The notes: generated by a model not told the origin, from the sequence alone. Counted from the first letter of the stretch, positions 32,900 through 44,318 are shown. The stretch: 64,000 nucleotides of DNA from Rusavskia elegans (GCA_011316305.1 SAUG01000085.1:62001-126000); one strand, 5' to 3'. Numbers and translations are program-made.

Positions 32900-34954
32900 T
32901 CAAAGAGCCCAACTGCCCTTCCTCGCTCTGGCACCCCAATCCTCATTAGCAGCGCCGTCCCGAACGCCCATGCGAGATTGTTGCTTCGCCCATTCCAAAA
33001 TGTACAATCTGAGAGCGGTCCAGCGCTCACATTGTCCGTCCTGCACACCTCGAAGATCACAACCCGTTCCCTCGGGAGCGCCAACATACCCTTTGGCGTT
33101 GGCGTGCTGATCATCTTGCCGCAGGTTTTCGATCGGGGTCCTCGTGATCTTGCTCAGTTCGTCATCGTACTTACGTGCTAATGCTGGATAGCCAAGGGAG
33201 AGATAGTTGTACACCTGGGTGATAAACCCATCATGAAATTCTTCTTCGATGGCCTTTTCCCGGCTCAGGATCTGGTTGAGACAGCAAGCCTTGCTACTGC
33301 TGTCCGACTCTGGGGGCGAAGGCGGCATTTTTTGCTTGGAGGTCTGACCTGCAGGGACAAAGGGGTCATCTCTTTCAACCGCGGGAGTCAGGAGACCAGT
33401 CTGAAAGACTGCGGGCGTAGCACGCATCGCTGATGATGCACATACTCCCATCCAAAGCCCGTTCTTTGAATTCTGGCGGCTAACGGCACCTTGGGGCGTC
33501 CAGAGGCCAGAATGTTCCCGAGATTTGGGAGTGCCGACACGAATAGCGACTCCCGGATGTTGACCAACGTCAAGGCGAGTCTGTCGTGGTGACTGACATT
33601 TTGGAAAATTGAGGTTCTGACCGGCCATTGGGGGACTAGCAGCTTTGTGCATTGGTTTCATCTGATCATCCTTCTGGCGGCCACCAATCACATTGTTTCG
33701 GGCGGCTTTGGCCTTGGGATCAGACGGTTGACGTTTGTGATGATGATGTTCATGGTGATTGTCGTGATGCTGATGATGATGATGGCCTTGATGGTGCTCT
33801 TTACTAGTCTCTTTGACAGAATGTTTGCGGTTTGCAACCATTGAGCGCTCCTTCTCCTGATGCTCCTTCCGTTGCCTCTCCAGGTTCTGGCTGTGTTTAC
33901 GCATCTCGGCAGCATCCCATCCCGCATGTGATTCCCTCCTGCTAACGGACGACACAATCTCGCTACCGGCAGGCGGTGGGTAAGTGGCACTTCGTGACAG
34001 CAAGCCCATTCCTTCTTCCCCGCCGTCTTCTCGGTCGATGGCGAAATGATCGACGTATTCGTGGGTACGCTCGTTGGGATATGCAGCCATTGCCTGTTCT
34101 CGGAGTTGTTTCTGGGCCACCTGGGCAGCTAAGGCTAGAAGGTGGCCAGATGCATCCCCACATTGAGCCCTAGTGGCATTCTGTCGCAATTCGGTTTCTT
34201 CGGAGCGGGCGGACGGCGTGGTTGAAAGAGATGGGCAGGAGGAGTCATCGGAATCTCCACTCTCTTCTGGTTGAGAGGGGATACTCGGTAGGTCTGGTCT
34301 TCGAAAGGAATGGCGACGGTCAGGTTGCTCGAGGCTGGATCGCCTGCTTAGGCTCTCATAGGAGAACCTCGACTCCTGTAGCTGTGGCAGTTGATCTGTG
34401 CTCACGGTTGGTGAGTTGACTGGAGGAACCGGCAGGATATCTGGTCTGGGGATTCTTAGGTGTCGAGGGAGGTAGACCGGACTGTCTGGAGAGTGTTCGG
34501 TCTTGTCGGAGTCAAGGACAGCGGGTAGGGTGTCTCCGCGCTTGCGCTGGCGTGACGTGGTCTCTACCAGCTGGGGCATGAATTTGCGTGACTTGGAGGA
34601 TGATTTGGTCGAGTCAATTGGTTGCGGGATGGTTGGCCGCAAAGGAGAAATGACGTTTGATGTTACAGCAGTCGAGGCTGTGTCATTGGGCTTCTTGCTG
34701 GATCTTGCCGAGGATTCGACTGGCTGGGGCAGAGGCCGTCTTGGTCGATCGGAATCTTGGCCAAGCAGTTGCGGGGGGCGACTGCTTCGAGCGGTGGTCT
34801 CGACGGGATCTGGAGCGAATCGGCGCATCACTCGTTTGGTGTTCTCGACCGGTTGAGGCAGTGGCCGGATGGGTGGCACTGAGGACGGGGGCATAGTCAT
34901 CGTGTCCGAGGTCTCGTGATGGAGGGTAGAAGGAGTCGTGGGTGAAGGCGACAA
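32900..34954 (-). CDS. Large disordered fungal protein with PLPQPVE repeats, His-rich tract and conserved C-terminus
   Basis: Intronless, 684 residues. The first 150 residues hold five to six imperfect repeats: RPLPQPVENTKR, FAPDPVETTARSS, RPLPQPVESSARSS, PTIPQPIDSTKSSS and FMPQLVETTSR. The middle is Ser/Arg-rich with a coiled part (NLERQRKEHQEKERSM) and a histidine tract (HHQGHHHHQHHDNHHEHHHH) that could bind metal. The C-terminal 130 residues look folded and conserved among ascomycetes: NQILSREKAIEEEFHDGFIT, QVYNYLSLGYPALARKYDDE, LSKITRTPIENLR, ANAKGYVGAPEG, RWTALRLYILEWAKQQSRMG and WGARARKGSWAL. I know such C-termini only from uncharacterised fungal proteins, so no function is given. Confidence 0.8.
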   Translation of the reverse strand: MSPSPTTPSTLHHETSDTMTMPPSSVPPIRPLPQPVENTKRVMRRFAPDPVETTARSSRPPQLLGQDSDRPRRPLPQPVESSARSSKKPNDTASTAVTSNVISPLRPTIPQPIDSTKSSSKSRKFMPQLVETTSRQRKRGDTLPAVLDSDKTEHSPDSPVYLPRHLRIPRPDILPVPPVNSPTVSTDQLPQLQESRFSYESLSRRSSLEQPDRRHSFRRPDLPSIPSQPEESGDSDDSSCPSLSTTPSARSEETELRQNATRAQCGDASGHLLALAAQVAQKQLREQAMAAYPNERTHEYVDHFAIDREDGGEEGMGLLSRSATYPPPAGSEIVSSVSRRESHAGWDAAEMRKHSQNLERQRKEHQEKERSMVANRKHSVKETSKEHHQGHHHHQHHDNHHEHHHHKRQPSDPKAKAARNNVIGGRQKDDQMKPMHKAASPPMAGQNLNFPKCQSPRQTRLDVGQHPGVAIRVGTPKSREHSGLWTPQGAVSRQNSKNGLWMGVCASSAMRATPAVFQTGLLTPAVERDDPFVPAGQTSKQKMPPSPPESDSSSKACCLNQILSREKAIEEEFHDGFITQVYNYLSLGYPALARKYDDELSKITRTPIENLRQDDQHANAKGYVGAPEGTGCDLRGVQDGQCERWTALRLYILEWAKQQSRMGVRDGAANEDWGARARKGSWAL

Positions 34955-35694
34955 TACATGAGGCGCAGCTGACGTCGGTGACCAGCCTGAATTGCAATTG
35001 GTGTGCCAATTGTTACTTTATTGATTGACGGAGGTCTTCGCGGAGACGCGGAGATGGGTCCGGCTCGCGAAGTCACTTCCAATAATGTTCCAGCCCCGAA
35101 GAGAATTATGTCTTCTTCGGGATAGTCGGCCCACACGATGGACGAATCGGGTACCTTCCTCAGAGCTCAGATCCCCCACCAAAGACCGATCTTGGTTGTG
35201 TCACTGTGTGCCAAACCGACGGGAGCTGCTTGTTGAGCTTCCGGGATAGGGATACGTACCTATCGCGGCAGTCTCAACAACGCCTAGCATTATCATGAAA
35301 ACATTCACAAACATATCAATGCAAAATGTATGGTCAAGTAGTATGAACAGTTCCTTCGGTTGTCATTACGGAGGGGTCAAAGGCATTCGGACAGTACCTT
35401 AGGAATGGGCAAGTGCATTTCTCCGTACGCCCGTCTCGGACCCCGAGGCCTTGTCAATTTCTTCCTTTTTACCAAAGAGGTACATACGTCGTCTTATATG
35501 GATACACCTTTCTTTCCATTTCAACTATGGCACCTTTCTAAGCTCAACCACAGAATCTCATCCGAAAACATTTTGTATCCCTCCTTTTTATATCTAAGAG
35601 ATTCGATACTCTATTGAGAGCCTGCATAATGGGGTTGTCATGATGGAGATGCCGTTCGGAGACGCCTCCGCCAAAATCGGGTGAGATAAGCCTC
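34955..35694. other. Gene-free flank of RIP block 2
   Basis: Promoter side of the proline/histidine-repeat gene, ending at the first base of the second AT-rich element. No gene seen. Confidence 0.4.
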
Positions 35695-35715
35695 GCAGCG
35701 TAGGCAATCGCACCG
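35695..35715 (+). repeat. Left terminal inverted repeat of the hAT-like element
   Basis: GCAGCGTAGGCAATCGCACCG; pairs with 38866-38886 with 20 of 21 bases equal. Confidence 0.8.
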
Positions 35716-36439
35716 CCCGCACCGTACCGACGCTAGTACTGGTACGGTACGGGTCTACTAATTAGCGGTACAGAGCGGTACTAGTACTAATTTAATTAGA
35801 TAAAGGTAGTACTAGATTTTTATAGAATATTATTTTAAATACTAAATTTTTATTTATATATTTATATTTATAGAATTAATTTTTTTAATTTCGAATTTAT
35901 TAATTTTATAAAATTATACTATTTATTACTATACGTTTCTATAACTTCTTTTAATAAATAGATATAAAATCTATATATCCGATAGAATATATAAAAAAAT
36001 TAAAGCTATTTTATAATATTAACGTTTAATTCTAATCTTTTAATTATATTATAATCGAAAATATTTATTTATTTTTAACGAATTTTTTTTAGCTATTTTT
36101 ATAACCTAGTAACTATTTATATAGCGTTACTAAAAACTTATTTATATTTAACTAATAAAATAGAAATAGTAAAAGTATTTTATACTATTTTTAATAGAAT
36201 ATTTATAGGCTAAATATACTACTAGTTCGCGATTTCTTTTTTCGATAGAATTTTCGGATTAATTCTATATATTCTATAATACTTTTTATAGAAATCTTTT
36301 ACTATATTATCGAGATTATCGATTATAAAAAAGGCTAGATTATAAATATAAATATAAATAAAAACAGAAGCTATCCGCGTTATATTTAATATAATAGATC
36401 GATTTCTATAGAATAGATTATAAAGATTAGCGATATTTC

Positions 36440-36570
36440 TTTTTATAGATCTTTTATATTCTATCTATTTCTATAAAAACCATAGCTATTTAAACTAGAG
36501 ATCTATTACTATAATAGTAACGTAAATCGGATTTATAATATAGAAGATTTCGTATTTTTCTAGTTTTTTA
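36440..36570 (-). pseudogene. Relic of hAT transposase (segment before the dimerisation domain)
   Basis: On the minus strand the piece KYEIFYIINPIYVTIIVIDL is followed by *FK*LWFL*K. Allowing for RIP-made stops from glutamine and tryptophan codons, it matches the YY..TDxSPxYxxAxVLxPxxKWxxF motif of fungal hAT transposases. It sits about 800 bases from the left end with the frame running towards that end, as expected for a C-terminal region. The rest of the frame is too decayed to follow with confidence. Confidence 0.6.
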
Positions 36571-38663
36571 AAATAGAGTTCTAGAATATAATAGATATAA
36601 TACTATTTCGGATTATTAATTTCTATATATACTATCGCTATTATTAAAAACTTCTATTTTTTTTTCCGGATATATTTAATAATTCGATAAAACGATAGAA
36701 AAACTTTACTAACTATATTATATAAATTAGTACTATTTCTATTTTCAAATAGTATTAATTTCTATCTAAATAACTCTAGTATTTTATATATTTAAAAGAG
36801 TATTATTTATTTATTATCGGAAAAATAGTCTAAATTAAAAAAAGATTTATTTATATCTAAAATAAAGATATTAATATATCGCCGGAACTTTATATTTTAT
36901 TCGATTATTTTATTACCGCTATTCTATTTTATATTATTATATTATTTAAAAAAAAGGCTATCGAAATCGGAATCGTTAAATCTATTAGTAATAGATATAT
37001 TTTAGAAAATTTCCCGATACTAGAGGCTTTAATATATCTATTTAATAATATTATATAATTTACTAATAGAATTTTTCTTTCGTTAAAATTTATATTCTTT
37101 CTATTTTTATTTTATCGTTTAAATAAATATAATCTCGGCGTTAAACTATTTAATAGAAATATCGTTATAGAAAAAGGTTTATATAATAATATTAAAATTA
37201 TATCGCTAATTTCGCAGCCGCCGATATTATTTATTTAAATAGAAAATAATATCTAGAAATAAAAAGAATAAAGTAAATATTATTCGTATTAGCGTTATTA
37301 AATATAAAATACCCGAAATATAAAATAATTTTAAATTTTTTAATAATTTATTTAATAGTAATATATTAGTTTTTACCGGAATAAAAACTTTAAATATATC
37401 GAAACGCTAGTATAATTATTCGAATATTATAATATTTATCGACGAAATAGAAATAGATAATAATAAAAATAATAGCGTTTTTTAAAATCTATATATCGAA
37501 TAAAAAATATATATTACTATTTATATTTTTAATTAATATCTGGATTTTATATTTATAATTTTTAAAAAAAACTTTTATCTAATTTATAATTATATAATAT
37601 AACTTTAGAATCTATTTATATAATTAATTATTTAACTAGAAAAAGATTTCGCGAAACTATTAGTTATTAATAATTTAATATAGTAAATATATAATCGTAA
37701 TCTATTAAATAAATAGATATTTAAATTTCTTTTCTAAACTTTTATAAAGTAGAGATAGCGTAGATAAAACTTTACTTTCTATTATAAAAGAAGTAATTAA
37801 ATTAAAGATAGAAAAAGGAAAATTATTATCGAAAAAGATTATTGGAATCGATTTAATAGTTTTATATTAAATATTCGCGTATATAATTAGTAGACTAGTT
37901 ATTAAAATAGTTATAATACTTGCGATTATATTTTATATAGCCTAATATAATAATTAATTAAAATAGAAATAACTAAATAAAGAATTATATAGATTTTATA
38001 AAACTAATATTTTTTTAAATTTTCTATATTAGTAGTATAGAAGCTATAATTTATAATCGTCGAAATTTTTTTTATTTATTTAGCTAGTTTATTATTAGAT
38101 ATAAATTTACGTTTAATATTTTTATTTATATTAATAATAGCGTAGATATATTTATCTTTAAAAAAATTAAAATAAATAACTTTTTTATATATATTCTAAA
38201 TATCTATACTATATCCGGTATTATTTAAATTTTTTATAATTAATTTAAAATAAATAGTAATACTTTTTTAATCTATAATAATTAATTTAGATAAAATATA
38301 TAATAGATAGAAAAATAGAAAAATCGAAATAGTAATAATAAAAAAATTCGATAGAATAGAATAAAATTAAAGATTTAGATTACTAGTTAATTAAATTAAC
38401 GGAATTAGTTTAAATAAATATTACTAATTAATATTTTAGAGTTTCGTAATAGAGCTAGCGTTTTCTAAATAATTTTAAAAAGTAAAATATTTTCTAGAAT
38501 CGAGGTAAATAAAATTAAAAAAGTATTATATACCTAATTTTAGCTATATATCTAATTTTAACTATATATCTGATTTTAGCTATATATATTAGATTTTCTT
38601 AAATCCGATAATATAATTTATAAACTAAAATATTTAAAAATTTTAATTTTAAAATTTATATAG

Positions 38664-38745
38664 TTAGTATATAGTATACCGATATAATAGGTAGTTAAAA
38701 AAAAAGATTTCGATAAATTTAATTATATAAAATAAAATTAAAACC
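38664..38745 (+). repeat. Copy of a segment shared with RIP block 1 (4761-4841)
   Basis: Both stretches read TTAGTATATAGTATA, then TATAATA.. TAGTTAAAAAAA, then ..TCTCGATA/TTTCGATA and a run ending TATAAAATAAA. They are in the same orientation, and differences are largely A/G and T/C. Related repeat DNA therefore lies in both AT-rich blocks. Confidence 0.55.
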
Positions 38746-38865
38746 TCTATAAACTAGCTAGTAGCTAGCCCGTATAGAGCTCGGTATAGAATAGTACTAG
38801 CTATCTAATTAGTCGGTACGGTACGATACAGGCTAGTACGGTACGGAATAATAGCTAGTTTTAAA

Positions 38866-38886
38866 CGGTGCGATCGCCTACGCTGC
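38866..38886 (-). repeat. Right terminal inverted repeat of the hAT-like element
   Basis: Reverse complement is GCAGCGTAGGCGATCGCACCG, matching the left end except for one G/A. Confidence 0.8.
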
Positions 38887-39268
38887 TTTAAAGTCACATG
38901 TAGCTGCCGTATGGGGCTAGCGCCGCTTTATTAGGCTTAGCGTCACCTTAGCGTCTATTCCCTTTCCTAGTATTTAGCTCTCTATAGATTTCTTCTTCTC
39001 CTGCTTCTCGAAAGCTACAATCTACCTTAATTCATACATATTCATGCCTAATGCCTGCTTGCTCACATCTATAGACTAGTGTATGAAGCGAAGTATTCGA
39101 CGTTTCAAGCAACTCGTAAGATTTTCTGAGTTGTTGAAGCTACTTTGTATCATTATTGTTATCGTTATCATCAGCAGCTCCCTTCCCCCCTGTCTTTGCG
39201 TCTGAAATCTCGGACATTGAATGAACGACCATGACAATAAAACCTACCTACCTTAAAGCACCCTCAAC
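38887..39268. other. Flank between RIP block 2 and the G/N/W-repeat gene
   Basis: Partly AT-rich up to about 38,990, then normal. It may contain a short last exon of the repeat gene, since its stop codon overlaps a consensus donor. No other gene. Confidence 0.35.
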
Positions 39269-42200
39269 TTACCACCCACCAACTGTGGCCGCCTGCTGCT
39301 GATTCCCATTCCCATTCCCATTTCCGTTATTGTTCCCCCACCCTCCTCCACCGTTGCCATCATTGCTTCCATCCCACTTGTTCGCCTGATTGCCGCTTTG
39401 ATTATTCCCTCCATTCCATCCATTGCCGTTCCCACCCTCGTTCCATCCTCCTCCGCCGCCGTTGTTATTGCCATTATTCCAACCAGCTGTCTGAGTCCCG
39501 CCTCCGCCGTTGTTATTGCGGTTGCCAGTCCAGCCTCCACCACCATTGTTATCTTTCCACCCTCCTTCGCTCTTCTGACTTTTAGCCCCGCCCTTTAGGC
39601 TACGAGTTCTTATTGTATTTCCTCCATGGCCTTTGTTGCTGCCATTCCAGCCGCCATGTGCGTCATTGTTTGTTTGATTCCCTCCCCAGTTGCCGGCATT
39701 GCCACAAGGTTTGCTGCCACCGCTGTTCTTGTCGCTAGCGGCTCCTTTCCACGGTTTGTGTCCGCTGAAACTGGCCCCCACAGGTGTTTTGCTGAGCCAT
39801 GTGTCAATATGCCCACCACTACCTCCTGCCGGTGGCCCTCCGAAATCGGTATTGCCATTGTTCGCTAGCGGCGAACCGGGCGGTGCATTGCTCCATCCCT
39901 GATTATTATTGCTGCCGCCGCTGCTACTGTTGCTGTTGTTGTTTTGTCCGGCGAGTGCTGCAAGCTTGTTGTTCAGGTTTGTGGCAAAAGCGCCGTCGGA
40001 TGGACCTGGGCCGGTGTTACGAATTCGGTAATTGCCTCCGTTGCTGGCATTCCAACCGTTGTTGTTACTGTTGTTCTGTGGATTTATATTTCCGCCATTC
40101 TGGTTGGCGCCCCAGTCTTCATCCCCCCCATTAGCAAAATTGTTCATGCTCGGCGGCATGGCGCTGAGACTAGAGATAGTGGACGACATTTTGGAGCCAA
40201 ACTGGGACTAGGATAGTGTTAGATTTGGGGCTGGTATCAGCTATACGTAGATCATACCTTAGTTTTGATGACCTGCTCGATCAGTTCCTCCTTAGAGAGA
40301 TGTGCTAATTTCGCTTTCTCGATGTCGTCGGTGTCCGGTATAGTGAGATTGAGCATCTGCTCGAGGATAGCTAGAATAACGTTAGCGAATGGACCAAATA
40401 TGGGCTTAGCTGAATTGACTGACCCTTAGGCCGATACTTAAAAATGAAACTTGCATAGGGTTTATCGTGGGTGTCGATGTACCTAGGAGAAGCGGTTTTG
40501 TGCTGATACAAAGCTGGACTTCCACGTTGTACATGGTGTGACGTCTCCGCTAGCTTCACAGGCGAGGGCATTGGAGCTGGACTTTCAATAATAGGTGAAA
40601 CTGGGGTGAGAATTGGCAATCTTGGGTTCCCGGCTGCATCTGGAATGACATGATATGGTTTGATGCCCGCAGCCGGTCCGCTCTGAAAAGAAGCCAAGCC
40701 TGCCGCATTCTGAGAAGTGTCTGGCCATGCACCTGGGGGGCCGGTCTGTTGTTGCCCTGGCTGCGCGAACCCGCCTCCGCTTCCATGAACCGAGTTTGAA
40801 TGCTTCCGACCTGTCTTCTGGGCGACTGCGTTCATTGTAGCTTGTCGTGACAAATTAGTCGATGCTCTTCGGCTCCTAGTTTTGGCTGGATCGGATACTC
40901 CTGTTGTTGCTGGGAACATGTCATTTGCTCCTCGATTTTGATTGCAACCGTTCTGGTTGGAGGTTGATGTATTCCAATTGGGGGCTTGGGAAGCTTGAGT
41001 TTCTTTGGCTCCGACCTTCGCATTATCCCAGGCATCTCCAGAATTGTTAGGGTTACCTCCGAAATGGTTGTAGTGTTGATTGTTATTACTCCCGCCATGT
41101 CCAGTATTATTCCATCCAGTGTCTCCTTGGCCGTTTCCGTCATTCCCGTTCCAGCCTTCTCCATTCTGACCGCTGTCCTCTTGATTCATCTGGTCATTTT
41201 GTCCGTAGTCCCAGCCTTCGTTCCCTCCATTATTGTCGTCAGCATCGCCACCGTTGTTACCACCTCCCCAGTCGTCATTTGGCGTACTGTTCTGGCCGTT
41301 TGACCCCCAATTGCCTTGATCATTGCCATCGTTATTCCCGTTGCCCCAGCCTGTGTCCTGTTGATTGTTGTTGGCCTCATTGTTATCCCACCCGGCGTCG
41401 TTTCTGTGGCCGCCAGTACCCTGCGCTGTACCAGCGTTCCAGCCATTGTTGTCTTGTTTGCTGTTTGGTCCATTCCAGTTTGCAGAAGCCCCACCCGATT
41501 TATCCCATCCATAGCTGCCAGACTTAGGTTGCTTTCTCTCTGTAGATGCATCCCACGCCCCTGGCACATTTTGAGATTGGTCATTTGTCGGTTGATCTGT
41601 CGATTTGCCCCAGCCGTTGTCATTATTGTTATCCCAGCCGCCACCATTGGTGTTCATCTTCTTTGAGCCACCACTGCTTGACGACGAAGATTTCCGCGGA
41701 CTGTTTTTGTGCTTGCTGGATCTGGGCTTGGTCGCTTGACCATGCCCTGTTTGGCTTCCATGGGCGGGTGTCCCCCAGCTATCCGCTACGGAGCCAGGAG
41801 CACGACGCCATTGAAGAGGTTCGGCTGCGGACCATGGAGCCGGCGAACTTGCTGCGGGCTGATTCACGAATATCTGAACTGCAGGACTCGCCGCTGGAAT
41901 CGATGAGCTGCGACTTGGTGCATGCGACCTGTCGCTTCGGCGGTTATTCTGGGTATTCTGCTGCTGAGAACCTCCAGTCCAGTCAGTACTGAAATGCTGT
42001 CCTCGATTCTGCTGCTCGTTGTCATCCCATGCCATGTCGCCACCAAAGGGCATTCGAACAACGTGACGCTCTCGCGTATCAGATGCCCCGTCAAACAGCG
42101 CACCAAGGTCGCTCATGTCAGTATGTGCGTCGGGACTGAACGAGTGAGCGCTCTCTGAGCTCAAGGGATTCGGACTATCGGGCTTTTTGAAGGTAATTGG

Positions 42201-42946
42201 GTGAAGCTCTGATACTGAAGGAACCGGAGCTTTCGGACGCTGAAGCTCAATACTTCGGAGCACAACGACCTCGATAGTGGCCATGTGTTCTTCCTTTGTG
42301 CCAGAATGGCTGTAGCCTTGATCGACGACGTTTGATGCTAAACCCTAGATCAGCAATTCAACGTTTTTAGCCACATAGTCTGTTGCACACCTCCATCCAA
42401 ATTGCCGAAAATCCATTGCCGTCCAAGGAAATTGCCATCGGACAATGACTCCTCTTTCTGGCGCACGACGAAGTCCACATTGGTGTGATGCTCTTGAGTG
42501 GTGCTCGTAGGGACCTTCAAGTTATTGCGCCCCCGATTACATTGGTACTCGCCATCAATGTATACAAACATCGATAAACCTGGTGCAATGTAGCCGTCTG
42601 ACCGAAGTCTGATCTGCAGTAGAGTTTGGAATCAGCATGCCTGGCATTCGATCAATACGGTTGTCTTGGGGGTACGACTGGGTGGGACATCGTAGTATCT
42701 CAAAACATGGCTCGAAACTGAACCAGCGATCTCGCCTGGTGTCAATCGAGATCTCGAATGCCTAGCTGCTGGGGATGATCTTAAACTCATGTGGTTGCCT
42801 ACCGAGAAAGGGGTCGAGACCGGTGGAACCGCTATCCACGTTTCCACAAGCCCATCAAAATAGGCAGTCCCATATTCTTGTAAAGGTATGCTCGGGCCGG
42901 ATGCTGACCATTCAACAGTGCAAGTCAGCTGCTTGAGCGTAGGCAT
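39269..42946 (-). CDS. Large G/N/W-repeat protein with conserved N-terminal (DUF7918-like) domain
   Basis: Five exons on minus: 42803-42946, 42391-42613, 40424-42337, 40258-40370 and 39269-40207 (1,110 residues); introns 189, 53, 53 and 50 nt. The N-terminus is a globular domain common in filamentous fungi: MPTLKQLTCTVEWSASG, RLRSDGYIAPGLSMFVYIDG, VVRQKEESLSDGNFLGRQWI and EEHMATIEVVVLRS. A long disordered region follows, with dozens of tryptophans set in G/N/D (GGGWDNNNDNGWG, GWGNGNN, DWGGGNN, GWNGND; in the last exon GGWTGNRNN, GWNNGNN, GGWNEGG, ending TVGGW). A short helical part (KAKLAHLSKEELIEQVIKTK) separates two such blocks. Tryptophans in glycine-rich context resemble Argonaute-binding GW/WG hooks, but similar low complexity also occurs in unrelated proteins. 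The stop overlaps a donor (TG|GTAAGT), so the C-terminus may be longer. Confidence 0.75.
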
Positions 42947-43393
42947 ATTGTACTGAGAGATGTCCTTTTTGACCTTCTGGTCAGGTACCGAAAACCGGTG
43001 GTGGCTGCTGCAAGTAGGAATCAATTGTGGTGACGAAGAGGAACCGGGAAATCTCGAAAGCAGCAAAGTTTCAATCAAGGGTTGCAAGCTGACGGGTGCT
43101 TTGCAGAGTATGACGATGCTGTTACTGATGAGTTGAGCGAAGCGCAGATGTTGAACTGTATGGGGATCCCGCTTCAGGTCAGTGAAGCTGCAGGCGCCGA
43201 CCAACACTTCACAATTGACGCCTTCAATAATCAACAGCTGAACCGGTCGGCGTCTGGCTCCAGCGCACATTGCGCCTCTACAGAGCTTTTTTCACCACCT
43301 TCCGTAGTGGACCCTGTGGTCAACTGCACGATTCGAACGTATCGATACCACGGTGGTGGAGAAAACCAGATGCGACCGTATTTTACTTGACAT
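42947..43393. other. Promoter region of the G/N/W-repeat gene
   Basis: A longer open frame from 43270 runs into the gene without similarity; I prefer the internal ATG at 42946. No other gene seen. Confidence 0.4.
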
Positions 43394-44318
43394 TCATTTG
43401 TTCTGCAGAAGGAGTGTCCTGAAGGAGTCCCAATGATTCGAGTCTATATATCTGTATGGGGAAGAGGTAGAGAGTCAGCATTCTGTCACCAGACATATAC
43501 GTGATGAGCGGGTATGCCGAGACCGGTTGAGGAATAGAGGGAAAGAATGGGCAGGAGCGTACATATATTTCATACTACTCTTCAGACTCGGCTGTAGCGT
43601 CTCGGGCTGCCACCGATATAGCCACATGACTGAAGCCCAGCTCAGCGCAGCGAATACTGGCCAAGCATTGTTCGTCACTCTCTCGCGCAGCTCGCGAGGT
43701 ATCGCACCGCCTCTCTGTACGCTCAATCGGGCCAAAGCGAGTACCACTCTTGCAAAGACGTATATGACGATCTGCTGGTTGACGGAACTCTGAATACCTC
43801 GGCCAAATACCATGTATCCGCCGACAAGACCGGCAAGGAAGGTGTGCGGCGATGACTCTTTGCCTTCGGGTGACGTGTTCCGGAGGAATAGGAGCGCTGT
43901 TTTGTAGATGGTCGCGAATGTCGCTAGATTGCGGGCATGCTGGAAGGTAGCTTTGAGCACGAGCTTGAGCTTCTCTCTCAGGCTGCAGAGGCATATCTAA
44001 GCAACCATTGTAACTCAACTGTATTTGCTAAACGTACGTTCCAGACCGAAACAAGAAGACCATACTGTTCACGATTGTCAGTCATACCAATTCTGGCCCA
44101 CGGTCCAGGAAGACTGGCCAGTGAAATAACGTACACAAGAGCGTGAGGAAAGCGGATCTTGGCCCCGTAGGTGAAGCCATTGCGGGCTCCCTTGACAATA
44201 GCGAACAGATCCGCAAGCTGGGGATCTAAGACTATACTTTCAACGGTGCTCTGTCCAAGATCAGCAAGATGAAGCTTGTAGAACATTCTTAGGCACAAGG
44301 TACCTTGATTCCTGCCAT
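43394..44318 (-). CDS. PMP24/PXMP4-type peroxisomal membrane protein (Tim17/22/23 superfamily)
   Basis: Five small exons on minus: 44304-44318, 44135-44250, 44038-44064, 43563-43982 and 43394-43451 (211 residues); introns 53, 70, 55 and 111 nt. Spliced together the protein follows the family throughout: STVESIVLDPQLADLFAIVK, GARNGFTYGAKIRFPHALVM, VFLFRSGTLREKLKLVLKAT, FQHARNLATFATIYKTALLF, FLAGLVGGYMVFG, SVNQQIVIYVFARVVLALAR, WPVFAALSWASVMWLYRWQP and ETLQPSLKSSMKYIYIDSNH. The GLxGGYxxFG motif is the Tim17-like signature. These proteins sit in the peroxisomal membrane; the exact transport role is not settled. The first exon codes five residues and the third nine. Confidence 0.9.

Larger units (their letters stand above)
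35695..38886. mobile_element. RIP-mutated hAT-like DNA transposon, about 3.2 kb
   Basis: A 21-base inverted repeat bounds an AT-rich block with the same CpA/TpG depletion as block 1: GCAGCGTAGGCAATCGCACCG at 35695-35715 against the complement of 38866-38886, with one difference (A/G, a RIP-type change). Just inside both ends, GGTACGGTAC-type words recur, typical of subterminal binding sites. The minus strand still reads as a hAT transposase relic. Direct flanking duplications were not clear. No intact gene remains. Confidence 0.75.

Noticed and set aside
32796..33181. Plus frames opposite the C-terminus of the proline/histidine-repeat gene
   Set aside because: The minus strand encodes the conserved C-terminal domain; plus frames are shadows.
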